From Cupriavidus sp. (lineage in GTDB: Bacteria; Pseudomonadota; Gammaproteobacteria; Burkholderiales; Burkholderiaceae): a DNA stretch of 13,973 bases. Both the position numbers and the translations under genes were made by a program. Where the stretch lies: the NCBI GenBank assembly GCA_013362725.1, contig JABFVP010000575.1:1-13973 (forward strand), given 5' to 3'. Under the pieces are notes generated by a model. It did no database searches and was not told the origin of the DNA. It was given only the letters and a program-made list of their open reading frames with translations. Positions 6,429-12,803 of the stretch are shown here, piece by piece; position 1 is the first letter of the stretch, and each line of letters opens with the position of its first letter.

Positions 6429-7262
6429 ATGTACGACCTCTTTGCCACCGACAAGCTGATCGACCTCTGGCTGACCGAAGACATCGGAATCTGCGACCTG
6501 ACCGTCCAGACCATGATCGAACCGGGCGAGACCGGCACCTTCTGCATGAACGCCCGCGAGCCGATGATCGTCGCCGGTATCGACGTGGCGGCACGCATCT
6601 TCGCCCGCTACGATCCCACGCTGTCCATCGACATGCGCGTGGCCGACGGCGACAAGGTCGGCAAAGGCGCGGTGCTGCTGAACGTGAGCGGCAATGCACG
6701 CAGCGTGCTGACGGCGGAACGCACCGCACTGAACATCCTGCAGCGCCTGTGCGGCATCGCCAACCAGACCGCCACCTATGCGCAGGCCATTGCGCATACC
6801 AGGGCGCGCCTGATCGACAGCCGCAAGACCACCCCCGGCCTGCGCGCGCTGGAAAAGCACGCGGTCACCTGCGGCGGCGGCCTGAACCACCGGCTGAGCC
6901 TGGACAACGGCGTGATGATCAAGGACAACCACATCGCCGTTTGCGGCAGCATCGCCGCCGCGGTGGAACGCGTGCGCCGCAAGCTGCCGGTGCTGACCAA
7001 GCTGGAAGTGGAATGCGACCGGCTGGAGCAGGTGCGCGAGGCCCTGGCCGCCGGCGTCGACGTGATCATGCTGGACAACATGTCGGTCCCCGACATGAAG
7101 GAGGCGGTGCAGATCGTCAATGGCCGCACCAAGGTCGAGGCCTCGGGCGGCATCCGGCTGGAGACCATCCGGGCGGTGGCGGAAACCGGCGTCGACTACA
7201 TCTCGACCAGCCGGATCACGCAGTCCGCACCGGCCTTGGATATCGGGCTGGACGAAGCCTGA
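6429..7262 (+). CDS. NadC-type quinolinate phosphoribosyltransferase (carboxylating nicotinate-nucleotide diphosphorylase), probable paralogue
   Basis: NadC joins quinolinate and PRPP to give nicotinate mononucleotide, CO2 and pyrophosphate. The 277-aa product has the family's order: EDIGICDLT (17-25), AERTALNILQRLCGIA (96-111), SRKTTPGLRALEKHA (131-145), GGGLNHRLSLDNGVMIKDNH (149-168), KLEVECD (191-197), IMLDNM (213-218) and SGGIRLETI (239-247). The expected active-site residues are present: R132, K133, H154, R155, K165, E195 and D216. It is NadC-like rather than ModD-like because it keeps RKTTPG and NHR. Small departures from the usual DTRKT and GDLT are seen. AGGAG (6417-6421) sits 7 nt before the ATG. 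It is a single-gene unit outside any nadAB context and shares its operator arrangement with the PRPP-forming fusion downstream. Exact substrate specificity is unproven. Confidence 0.9.
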   Translation: MYDLFATDKLIDLWLTEDIGICDLTVQTMIEPGETGTFCMNAREPMIVAGIDVAARIFARYDPTLSIDMRVADGDKVGKGAVLLNVSGNARSVLTAERTALNILQRLCGIANQTATYAQAIAHTRARLIDSRKTTPGLRALEKHAVTCGGGLNHRLSLDNGVMIKDNHIAVCGSIAAAVERVRRKLPVLTKLEVECDRLEQVREALAAGVDVIMLDNMSVPDMKEAVQIVNGRTKVEASGGIRLETIRAVAETGVDYISTSRITQSAPALDIGLDEA

Positions 7263-7273
7263 GCCCCTGAATC

Positions 7274-7295
7274 CGCCGCCTCGCCCGAGGCGGCG
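7274..7295 (+). repeat. Perfect GC-rich inverted repeat after the nadC-like gene
   Basis: CGCCGCCTCG (7274-7283) and CGAGGCGGCG (7286-7295) are perfect complements separated by 2 nt, starting 11 nt after the stop codon. No T tract follows. It may assist termination together with the hairpin at 7334-7358 or protect the 3' end of the mRNA. Confidence 0.5.
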
Positions 7296-7333
7296 TCCCC
7301 ACACCGTTTCACGCCTTCTACCCGAGGCATTCA

Positions 7334-7364
7334 CCCTCGCCGGCCGCGCCGGCGAGGGCCTTTT
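7334..7364 (+). terminator. Intrinsic terminator of the nadC-like gene
   Basis: CCCTCGCCGGC (7334-7344), loop CGC, GCCGGCGAGGG (7348-7358) form a perfect 11-bp stem followed by CC and TTTT (7361-7364) on the plus strand. It separates the nadC-like gene from the convergent MarR gene, whose stop codon is at 7387-7389. Confidence 0.8.
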
Positions 7365-7386
7365 CAGTGGCGGTGGCAGCCTCGGC

Positions 7387-7932
7387 TTACAAGTCAGACA
7401 GCAGCCGCCCGACTTCCTGCGTCGACGGCACGCGCCGCCCGTTTTCCGCCGAGGCGATCTCGTCGGCGACCAGGCGCTTGGCGATGGTGATCAGCACCCG
7501 GCGCGTGGTCGCCACGTCCTGTTCGCTCACGCCCTCGACACTCAGCGCATTGACCTCGGTTGCGAGCGGCTCGAGCTTGCGGCGCAGCGCGCGCCCGGTC
7601 TTGCTGAGGAACACATGCACTTTCTTCTTGTTGCCGGGCAGGTGCGTGCGTTCAACGTAGCCAAGCGCCTCCAGCGCCTTGACCGCCGCGAACGTGGTGG
7701 GCTCGGTCACGCCGGCACGCTCGCTCAGTTCGCGCTGGGACAGGCCGTCATGGCGCCACAGGATGCGCAGGATGGTCCAGTGGCCGTACGACACCGAATG
7801 TTCCGCCAGGCGCAGTTGCAGCGCCCGGATATAGGCACGCGCGGCGTCCTTCACCAGGTGGGCAAGCCGCTCTTCATCGGCTTCTTCCGGGGGGGTGATC
7901 GTGACCGGGGCATCCGGCTTTCTTGTGGCCAT
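7387..7932 (-). CDS. MarR-family transcriptional regulator
   Basis: The 181-aa product is a winged-helix MarR protein. It has an N-terminal dimerisation helix (about 20-45), the family-typical SYGHWTILRILWRHDGLSQR (48-67) and the helix-turn-helix QRELSERAGVTEPTTFAAVK (66-85). The wing GYVERTHLPGNKKKVHVFLS follows (91-110), then C-terminal dimerisation helices. The start at 7932 (MATRKPDAP) is preferred; an in-frame ATG at 7962 would add ten residues, and neither has a clear ribosome-binding site. It lies between the nadC-like gene and the fusion gene, on the opposite strand to both, and is the natural candidate to bind their shared operators. Related MarR regulators such as NicR and BpsR respond to pyridine carboxylates, which would suit this context, but its ligand is unknown. 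Confidence 0.93.
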   Translation of the reverse strand: MATRKPDAPVTITPPEEADEERLAHLVKDAARAYIRALQLRLAEHSVSYGHWTILRILWRHDGLSQRELSERAGVTEPTTFAAVKALEALGYVERTHLPGNKKKVHVFLSKTGRALRRKLEPLATEVNALSVEGVSEQDVATTRRVLITIAKRLVADEIASAENGRRVPSTQEVGRLLSDL

Positions 7933-7964
7933 AGTGGTAAGCGGAAAGTGAAACGCATCCATGC

Positions 7965-7984
7965 GGCACCGGATCCACGGTGCC
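7965..7984. repeat. Inverted repeat upstream of the MarR gene, possible autoregulatory site
   Basis: GGCACCG (7965-7971), 6 nt, CGGTGCC (7978-7984) is a perfect 7-bp inverted repeat just upstream of the preferred MarR start, which places it in the leader. It does not resemble the TTAGACRTCGAA sites. The rest of the 7933-8198 gap holds no gene that I can support and no clear marR promoter; a TATCAT on the minus strand near 8000 is the best -10 box. Confidence 0.35.
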
Positions 7985-8206
7985 CGCAACAGCGCACATG
8001 ATAGCGCTTCCACCGTGCACGCAGCGGCGCCGGACCGCGTCCCCGCGCTCTCCAATGTAGCGCTCACTCCATCGGTGCGCGATGCGCGCAACCGAAGCAC
8101 CAGGCACCGCGAACGCGCACGCCGCGCCCCCGTGTTTTCCCCTACGAACGCTCGCATCCCCCGTAACCGCTGGATTTGCGGGCGCTGGTCCGTTGCTTGC
8201 ATAACC

Positions 8207-8218
8207 TTAGACATCGAA
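8207..8218. promoter_or_regulatory. Upstream operator of the phnN-phosphorylase fusion gene (TTAGACATCGAA)
   Basis: TTAGACATCGAA differs at one base from the site at 6319-6330 and stands 6 nt before a perfect -35 box, exactly as there. It may also lie within reach of the MarR gene promoter, which reads away on the minus strand. Confidence 0.7.
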
Positions 8219-8224
8219 CTTTCC

Positions 8225-8252
8225 TTGACAGTCGCGCGGTCGGTGCTAGCAT
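8225..8252 (+). promoter_or_regulatory. Sigma-70 promoter of the fusion gene operon
   Basis: TTGACA (8225-8230), a 16-bp spacer and TAGCAT (8247-8252). Transcription should start near 8259, giving a very short leader of about 27 nt. Its layout is the same as that of the promoter at 6337-6364. Confidence 0.75.
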
Positions 8253-8263
8253 TGCCAAACAAC

Positions 8264-8275
8264 TTCGACGTCTAA
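8264..8275. promoter_or_regulatory. Downstream operator of the fusion gene, overlapping its ribosome-binding site
   Basis: TTCGACGTCTAA is the exact reverse complement of the upstream site of the nadC-like gene (TTAGACGTCGAA). It lies around +5 to +16 and runs into the Shine-Dalgarno sequence AAGG (8274-8277), 8 nt before the ATG at 8286. Confidence 0.7.
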
Positions 8276-8285
8276 GGTATTGGTC

Positions 8286-10091
8286 ATGAACGCGAGCGGC
8301 ACTTTCTTCTTTGTGGTGGGCCCCAGCGGCGCGGGCAAGGATACGCTGATGGATGGGGCGCGGGCGGCGCTCGATGACAACTATGTATTCGCCCGGCGCG
8401 TCATCACGCGGCCCGAGGGCGCGGCCGGGGAGGCGCATGAAGCCGTGTCGGAGGCCGAATTCGCACGGCGCCAGCGCGGCGGCGAATTCCTGGTGACCTG
8501 GGATGCGCACGACCTGCGCTATGGCTTGCCCTGCTCGCTGATGTCGGAGCTCGAGCGCGGACGCCACGTCGTCGCCAACGGCTCGCGTACCGTCATCGCG
8601 GAACTAGCGCAACGCCTGCCGCGCTTCGTGGTCGTGTTGGTCACGGCGCCGCAAGACGTGCTGGCCCGCCGCATTGCCGCGCGCGGGCGCGAATCCGGCG
8701 AGCAGGTTGTCCGCCGCGTGTCGCGCACCGGCGCGGCGCTGCCGCCGGAGGTAGCGTGCATCACCGTGTCGAACGACAGCACGCTGGAGGTTGGCAGGGC
8801 CCGCTTCGTCGAAGCGCTGCGGCACGGCATGCGCGCAGCCGGTGACGGAACGCCGGCCAGCCGTACCAACCTGATGGCCAAGCTGCGCGGCGAGCCGCTC
8901 GACCAGGCCGCCTACGTGGCGGTGCTGCAGGATGCCATGGCAGGCCGCTACACCGAGGCGGAGCTGACCGAGTTCCTGGTTGCCACGACCCGCTCTCTGG
9001 GCGACCAGGAGGTGGTGGCACTGGCACGCGCGCGTACGGCATTCACGCCCCGCATCGAATGGGACGAGCCGATCGTGGTCGACAAGCACTCGATCGGCGG
9101 CGTGCCCGGCAGCCGCATCACGCTGATCGTGGTGCCGATCGTCGCGGCGTACGGGCTGGCCATGCCCAAGACCTCGTCGCGCGCGATCACCTCCGCCGCG
9201 GGCACGGCCGACGCCATGGAAACCATCGCGCGCGTCGACCTGGCGCACGACGACGTGCGCCGCTGCGTGGCCCAGGCGCGCGCGTGCATTGCCTGGAACG
9301 GCCGCCTCAACCACTCCGTGGTCGACGACGTGATGAACGCGATCACGCGCCCGCTGCGGCTGGATTCGCGGCGCTGGTCGGTGGCGTCGATCCTGTCGAA
9401 GAAATACACAGCCGGGGCTACCCACGTCATCGTCGACCTGCCCTATGGGCCGCAGACCAAGCTGGCCACGCGCGCTGACGCCGAGGCGCTGGGCGCGATG
9501 TTCGAGCATGTCGGCAAGGGGCTCGGCCTGCACGTGCGCGCGCTGGTGACAGACGGCAGCCGGCCGATCGGCCGCGGCATCGGGCCCGCACTGGAAGTGC
9601 GCGATGTCCGCCAGGTCCTCGCCAACGATCCCTGTGCCCCCGCGGACCTGCGAGAGAAAGCCTTGCGCTTCGCCGGCGAAATCATCGCCTTCGATGTGCG
9701 CGTGGGCTCGCCCGAGGAAGGCCTGCGCATTGCCACCGCGCTGCTCAGCGAAGGCAAGGCCAAGGCCGCATTCGACCGCATTGCCGCCACGCAAGGCGCG
9801 CGACCCGAACCCGTGGCGCCAGGTGCGCATACCTGCGTGGTAAGCGCGACCATGCATGGCCGCGTGGCCGCCATCGATGGACTGCGCATCTCCGGGGTCG
9901 CGCGCGCCGCCGGGGCGCCGCGCGAGCTCGGTGCGGGCGTCGATCTGCTGTGCACGATCGGGGCGAAGGTGGAGCCAGGGCAACCCCTCTACCGCATCCA
10001 TGCTGGCGGCGATGCGGCACTTGCGGCTGCCGCGGCCCTGGCACGCGCGGGCGGCGAGTGCAGCGAGGCGGTGCGTATAGACCCCGATTGA
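8286..10091 (+). CDS. Fusion protein: PhnN-type ribose 1,5-bisphosphate phosphokinase + AMP phosphorylase-type domain
   Basis: The 601-aa product joins two enzymes. Residues 1-184 are PhnN-like: P-loop GPSGAGKD (12-19), TRPEG (41-45), WDAHDLRYGLP (72-82) and ANGSR (97-101). PhnN turns ribose 1,5-bisphosphate plus ATP into PRPP. Residues 192-601 match the thymidine phosphorylase superfamily, and specifically the archaeal AMP phosphorylase branch: DKHSIGGVPG (266-275), PKTSSRAITSAAGTAD (294-309), VASILSKKYTAG (366-377), PIGRGIGPALEVRD (427-440) and ARAAGAPRELGAG (539-551). DeoA instead has SGRGLGHTGG at the second position. AMP phosphorylase makes base plus ribose 1,5-bisphosphate from a nucleoside monophosphate and phosphate. 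The N-terminal domain of about 84 residues in the archaeal enzyme is absent, with PhnN in its place. A TTG at 8280 is in frame, but the ATG at 8286 is 8 nt after AAGG and is preferred. It probably forms an operon with the Bug gene 43 nt downstream. No other CP-lyase gene is present. Confidence 0.9.
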   Translation: MNASGTFFFVVGPSGAGKDTLMDGARAALDDNYVFARRVITRPEGAAGEAHEAVSEAEFARRQRGGEFLVTWDAHDLRYGLPCSLMSELERGRHVVANGSRTVIAELAQRLPRFVVVLVTAPQDVLARRIAARGRESGEQVVRRVSRTGAALPPEVACITVSNDSTLEVGRARFVEALRHGMRAAGDGTPASRTNLMAKLRGEPLDQAAYVAVLQDAMAGRYTEAELTEFLVATTRSLGDQEVVALARARTAFTPRIEWDEPIVVDKHSIGGVPGSRITLIVVPIVAAYGLAMPKTSSRAITSAAGTADAMETIARVDLAHDDVRRCVAQARACIAWNGRLNHSVVDDVMNAITRPLRLDSRRWSVASILSKKYTAGATHVIVDLPYGPQTKLATRADAEALGAMFEHVGKGLGLHVRALVTDGSRPIGRGIGPALEVRDVRQVLANDPCAPADLREKALRFAGEIIAFDVRVGSPEEGLRIATALLSEGKAKAAFDRIAATQGARPEPVAPGAHTCVVSATMHGRVAAIDGLRISGVARAAGAPRELGAGVDLLCTIGAKVEPGQPLYRIHAGGDAALAAAAALARAGGECSEAVRIDPD

Positions 10092-10134
10092 CCGGCTTCC
10101 CCCATCCCTTCACCCTAACCGACGAGGCATATCA

Positions 10135-11127
10135 ATGAGACCCCTAACCGTCGTCCGTAGTCTGGCATCCCTGCTCCTTGTCGCAAGCAGCCTGGCAACC
10201 GTGCCGGGCCGCGCCGAGGCGACCCTGGCGAGTACCTTCCCGCAGAAGCCCATCCGCATGGTGGTGACGTTCCCGGCCGGAGGAGGGACCGATTCGCTGG
10301 CGCGCCTGCTCGGGGCCGACCTCAGCAAATCGCTGGGGCAGCCGGTGGTGGTCGACAACCGCCCTGGCGCCAGCGGCAATATCGGCGCCGAGTTCGTCGC
10401 CAAGAGCCCGGCCGACGGCTACACGCTGCTGATCGTCAACAGCAGCTTCGCCATCAACCCGAGCGTCTTCAAGAAGCTGCAGTTCAATCCGAAGTCGGAT
10501 TTCAGCGCGGTCATCACCTTCGCTTCGGTGCCCTCGGTGATTGCCGTGCCCGCGCACTCGAAGCTGCGCACGCTCAACGACCTGCTCACGGCCGGCAGGA
10601 GCGGCACGCCGCCCAGCTACGCGTCTTGCGGCAACGGCACGCCGCAGCACCTGGCCGGCGAGTTGCTGAAAGTCTCTGCCAAGATCGACATGCTGCACGT
10701 GCCGTACAAGGGCTGCGCTCCCGCCATCGCCGACGTGCTGGGCAACCAGGCCGACGTCAGCGTCAATACGCTGACCAACACCATTCCCTACCTGAAGAGC
10801 AACAAGCTGCGCGCCCTGGCCGTCACGTCGAAGGCTCGTTCGCCGTTCCTGCCCGACGTACCCACGGTCAGCGAGCTGGGCGTGGCCGGCTACGACGTCG
10901 ACCAGTGGTTTGGCATCCTCGCCCCGGCCAGTACGCCTCCCGAGATCGTACAGAAGCTGAACGCGGAGATCGCCAGGGCCATCGCCAGGCCAGAAATCAA
11001 GGCATCGCTGACGCAGCTCGGCTTTGCCACGACGACCAGCACACCCGCTGAATTCCAGAAGCTGGTGAACGCCGACATCGACCGCTGGCAGAAATTCACC
11101 GCCAAACTAAGCCTGGCCCTCGATTGA
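10135..11127 (+). CDS. Bug/TctC-family periplasmic solute-binding protein
   Basis: This is a tripartite tricarboxylate transporter-type receptor that binds small, usually carboxylated, ligands in the periplasm. The 330-aa product has a signal peptide (basic MRPLTVVR, hydrophobic 9-22, likely cleavage near 27-30). The Bug signature runs through KPIRMVVTFPAGGGTDSLAR (38-57), VVVDNRPGASGNIGAEFVAK (71-90), DGYTLL (94-99), GTPQHLAGELL (168-178), HVPYKG (188-193) and the C-terminal GILAPASTPPEIVQKLN (260-276). C165 and C194 flank the central binding region and could form a disulfide. A GAGG lies 9 nt before the ATG. It starts 43 nt after the fusion gene and is probably co-transcribed. No TctA/TctB membrane genes are nearby, which is common for Bug receptors in Burkholderiales. 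The ligand cannot be read from the sequence; the NadC/PRPP context makes a pyridine carboxylate a reasonable guess. Confidence 0.93.
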   Translation: MRPLTVVRSLASLLLVASSLATVPGRAEATLASTFPQKPIRMVVTFPAGGGTDSLARLLGADLSKSLGQPVVVDNRPGASGNIGAEFVAKSPADGYTLLIVNSSFAINPSVFKKLQFNPKSDFSAVITFASVPSVIAVPAHSKLRTLNDLLTAGRSGTPPSYASCGNGTPQHLAGELLKVSAKIDMLHVPYKGCAPAIADVLGNQADVSVNTLTNTIPYLKSNKLRALAVTSKARSPFLPDVPTVSELGVAGYDVDQWFGILAPASTPPEIVQKLNAEIARAIARPEIKASLTQLGFATTTSTPAEFQKLVNADIDRWQKFTAKLSLALD

Positions 11128-11154
11128 ACCTCCGGGCCATCCACCACCCCGGCC

Positions 11155-12384
11155 CTACCCCTTCACGCACACCACCTGCCGCAGCGTATGCACCACCTCC
11201 ACCAGGTCTGACTGCGCCGCCATCACCGCATCGATGTCCTTGTACGCCATCGGGATCTCGTCGATCACGGCGGCGTCCTTGCGGCACTCCACCCCTTCGG
11301 TGGCCTGCTTCTGGTCGGCCACGGTGAAGCGGCGCTTGGCCTCGCTGCGGCTCATGGTGCGGCCCGCGCCGTGGCTGCAGGAGCAGAACGACTCCGGATT
11401 GCCCTTGCCGCGCACGATAAACGAGCGCGCGCCCATCGAACCCGGGATGATGCCCAGCTCGCCGGCGCGCGCGCTGACCGCGCCCTTGCGCGTGACCAGC
11501 ACGTCGGCGCCGAAGTGATGTTCCTTCTGCACGTAATTGTGGTGGCAGTTCACCGCTTCCAGTTGCGCCTGGAACGGCTTGCGCAGCACCCGCTGCGCCG
11601 CCGCCAGCACCGCCTCCATCATCAGCTCGCGGTTGCGGCGGGCGTAGGCCTGCGCCCATGACACCGCGTAGATGTAGTCCTCGTAGTGCGAGGAGCCTTC
11701 CACCAGGTAAGCCAGGTCGCGGTCCGGCAGGTTGGCAAGGTGCTGGCGCATGTCCTGCTGCGCCAGCGTGATGAAGGTGGTGCCGATGGCATTGCCGATG
11801 CCGCGCGAGCCGCTGTGCAGCATGAACCAGACCGACTGCGCCTCGTCCAGGCACACCTCGATGAAGTGGTTGCCGGTGCCCAGCGTGCCGAGGTGATTGC
11901 GATGGTTGGCGCGCGCCAGGTGCGGGTATTTGTCGGTGATGCGGCGAAAGCCAGGCGCCATTTCCGCCCAGGCGGCGTCGACGTGCGCCGGCGCATTGCC
12001 CCACGCACCCTGGTCGCGCCGCCCGCCCTGCGCACTGCGGCCATGCGGCACGGCATGCTCGATCGCGCTGCGCAGCTGGCCCAGGTTGTCGGGCAGGTCC
12101 GAGGCGGTCAGCGAAGTCTTCACCGCCATCATGCCGCAGCCGATATCGACGCCTACCGCCGCGGGAATGACGGCGCCGACGGTCGGGATCACCGAGCCGA
12201 TGGTCGAGCCCTTGCCCAGATGTACGTCCGGCATCACCGCCAGATGGCGGAAGATAAACGGCATCCGGGCCGTGTTCACCAGTTGCTCGCGCGCGGCGCC
12301 CTCCACCGGCACGCCGCGCGTCCACAGCTTGACCGGCTTGCCGGCGCCGGTGTCGAGTACGTCGTATTGCATCTTGTCTGCCAT
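11155..12384 (-). CDS. rtcB: RNA-splicing ligase RtcB
   Basis: RtcB joins RNA 2',3'-cyclic phosphate or 3'-phosphate ends to 5'-OH ends using GTP and Mn2+, in RNA repair. The 409-aa product, close to the 408 aa of E. coli RtcB, has MPDVHLGKGSTIGSV (51-65), GVDIGCGM with the metal-binding C83 (78-85) and NHRNHLGTLGTGNHFIEV (160-177). It also has HSGSRGIGN (190-198), CHHNYV (280-285), GSMGARSFIVRGKGNPESF (315-333) and HGAGR with the guanylylated histidine H338 (338-342). The ATG at 12384 has AAGG about 8 nt upstream. The gene converges on the Bug gene with a 27-nt gap. No rtcA or rtcR gene is in the window, and the upstream region shows no sigma-54 promoter of the kind that drives E. coli rtcBA. 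Confidence 0.97.
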   Translation of the reverse strand: MADKMQYDVLDTGAGKPVKLWTRGVPVEGAAREQLVNTARMPFIFRHLAVMPDVHLGKGSTIGSVIPTVGAVIPAAVGVDIGCGMMAVKTSLTASDLPDNLGQLRSAIEHAVPHGRSAQGGRRDQGAWGNAPAHVDAAWAEMAPGFRRITDKYPHLARANHRNHLGTLGTGNHFIEVCLDEAQSVWFMLHSGSRGIGNAIGTTFITLAQQDMRQHLANLPDRDLAYLVEGSSHYEDYIYAVSWAQAYARRNRELMMEAVLAAAQRVLRKPFQAQLEAVNCHHNYVQKEHHFGADVLVTRKGAVSARAGELGIIPGSMGARSFIVRGKGNPESFCSCSHGAGRTMSRSEAKRRFTVADQKQATEGVECRKDAAVIDEIPMAYKDIDAVMAAQSDLVEVVHTLRQVVCVKG

Positions 12385-12508
12385 GTCTGCCTTGGCCTTT
12401 ATCGTGACGGTCTGGAGCTTAGAGAGCCCGGTCCGGCGAGGATTCCCTGGCCGTTACCCGCTCAATTAACCCACTGCGGCGGATGCCGATGGTACTCACG
12501 GCGCCGCG

Positions 12509-12799
12509 TCAATGGGCAATCAGACTCGCCACGATGTCCCGGCGCTCATGCAGAACGCGCACGATGTCCAGCACCTCGCCGCTCACGCGGTAGAACACCA
12601 GGAAGGGAAAGCGATCGAGGGACCAGACGCGCAGCGATTCGTCCGGAAGCAGATGGGCATAGCGGCGCGAGCCTACTCTCGGATGCTCGACCAGGAAGGC
12701 CAGCACGCTTAGCAGTTCGTCGGTGAAGGCCTCGCCAAGACCTGGCGCCGCATCGGCGTCACCGCGCGCGGCGGGCCGTAGCTTCAGGCGCAACGCCAC
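12509..12799 (-). CDS. ParE/RelE-superfamily toxin-like protein, apparently with a small internal deletion
   Basis: The 96-aa product ends with the hallmark of ParE toxins: VGSRRYAHLL, LRVWSLDRFPFLVFYRV (about 56-72) and VRVLHERRDI (80-89). In typical ParE proteins the first helical pair between the N-terminal Ala-Asp motif and the GLGEAF stretch is longer; here ARGDADAAPGLGEAF is about 11-13 residues shorter than expected, so a helix may be partly lost. The start is GTG at 12797-12799, 4 nt after the TAA (12804-12806) that would end the antitoxin if its frameshift were repaired. This layout is classic for a type II toxin-antitoxin operon. Activity is doubtful because the antitoxin is broken and the toxin looks shortened. 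Confidence 0.75.
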   Translation of the reverse strand: MALRLKLRPAARGDADAAPGLGEAFTDELLSVLAFLVEHPRVGSRRYAHLLPDESLRVWSLDRFPFLVFYRVSGEVLDIVRVLHERRDIVASLIAH

Positions 12800-12803
12800 G
12801 GCT

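Noticed and set aside
6429..7262. Alternative call as ModD (molybdenum-transport-associated NadC homologue)
   Set aside because: The protein keeps the NadC motifs SRKTTPGLR, GGGLNHR and IKDNH, and no molybdate transport genes are nearby.
7387..8262. Longer 291-codon version of the MarR protein starting at 8262
   Set aside because: The added N-terminus would cross the promoter and operators of the fusion gene and resembles no MarR sequence; a start at 7932 gives a normal-length family member.
8280..8288. TTG at 8280 as the start of the fusion gene
   Set aside because: The ATG at 8286 is two codons downstream, is the stronger start codon and is better spaced from the AAGG at 8274-8277.
8604..10001. 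465-codon minus-strand frame inside the fusion gene
   Set aside because: Antisense shadow; the plus-strand frame has catalytic motifs from both enzyme families.
8850..10091. Annotation of the C-terminal domain as ordinary thymidine phosphorylase DeoA
   Set aside because: It has SIGGVPG and PKTSSRAITSAAGTAD, as in AMP phosphorylase, in place of the DeoA STGGVGD and SGRGLGHTGG motifs.
11096..12325. 409-codon minus-strand frame overlapping rtcB in another register
   Set aside because: Gly/Arg-rich out-of-frame translation; the frame ending at 11155 has all RtcB motifs.
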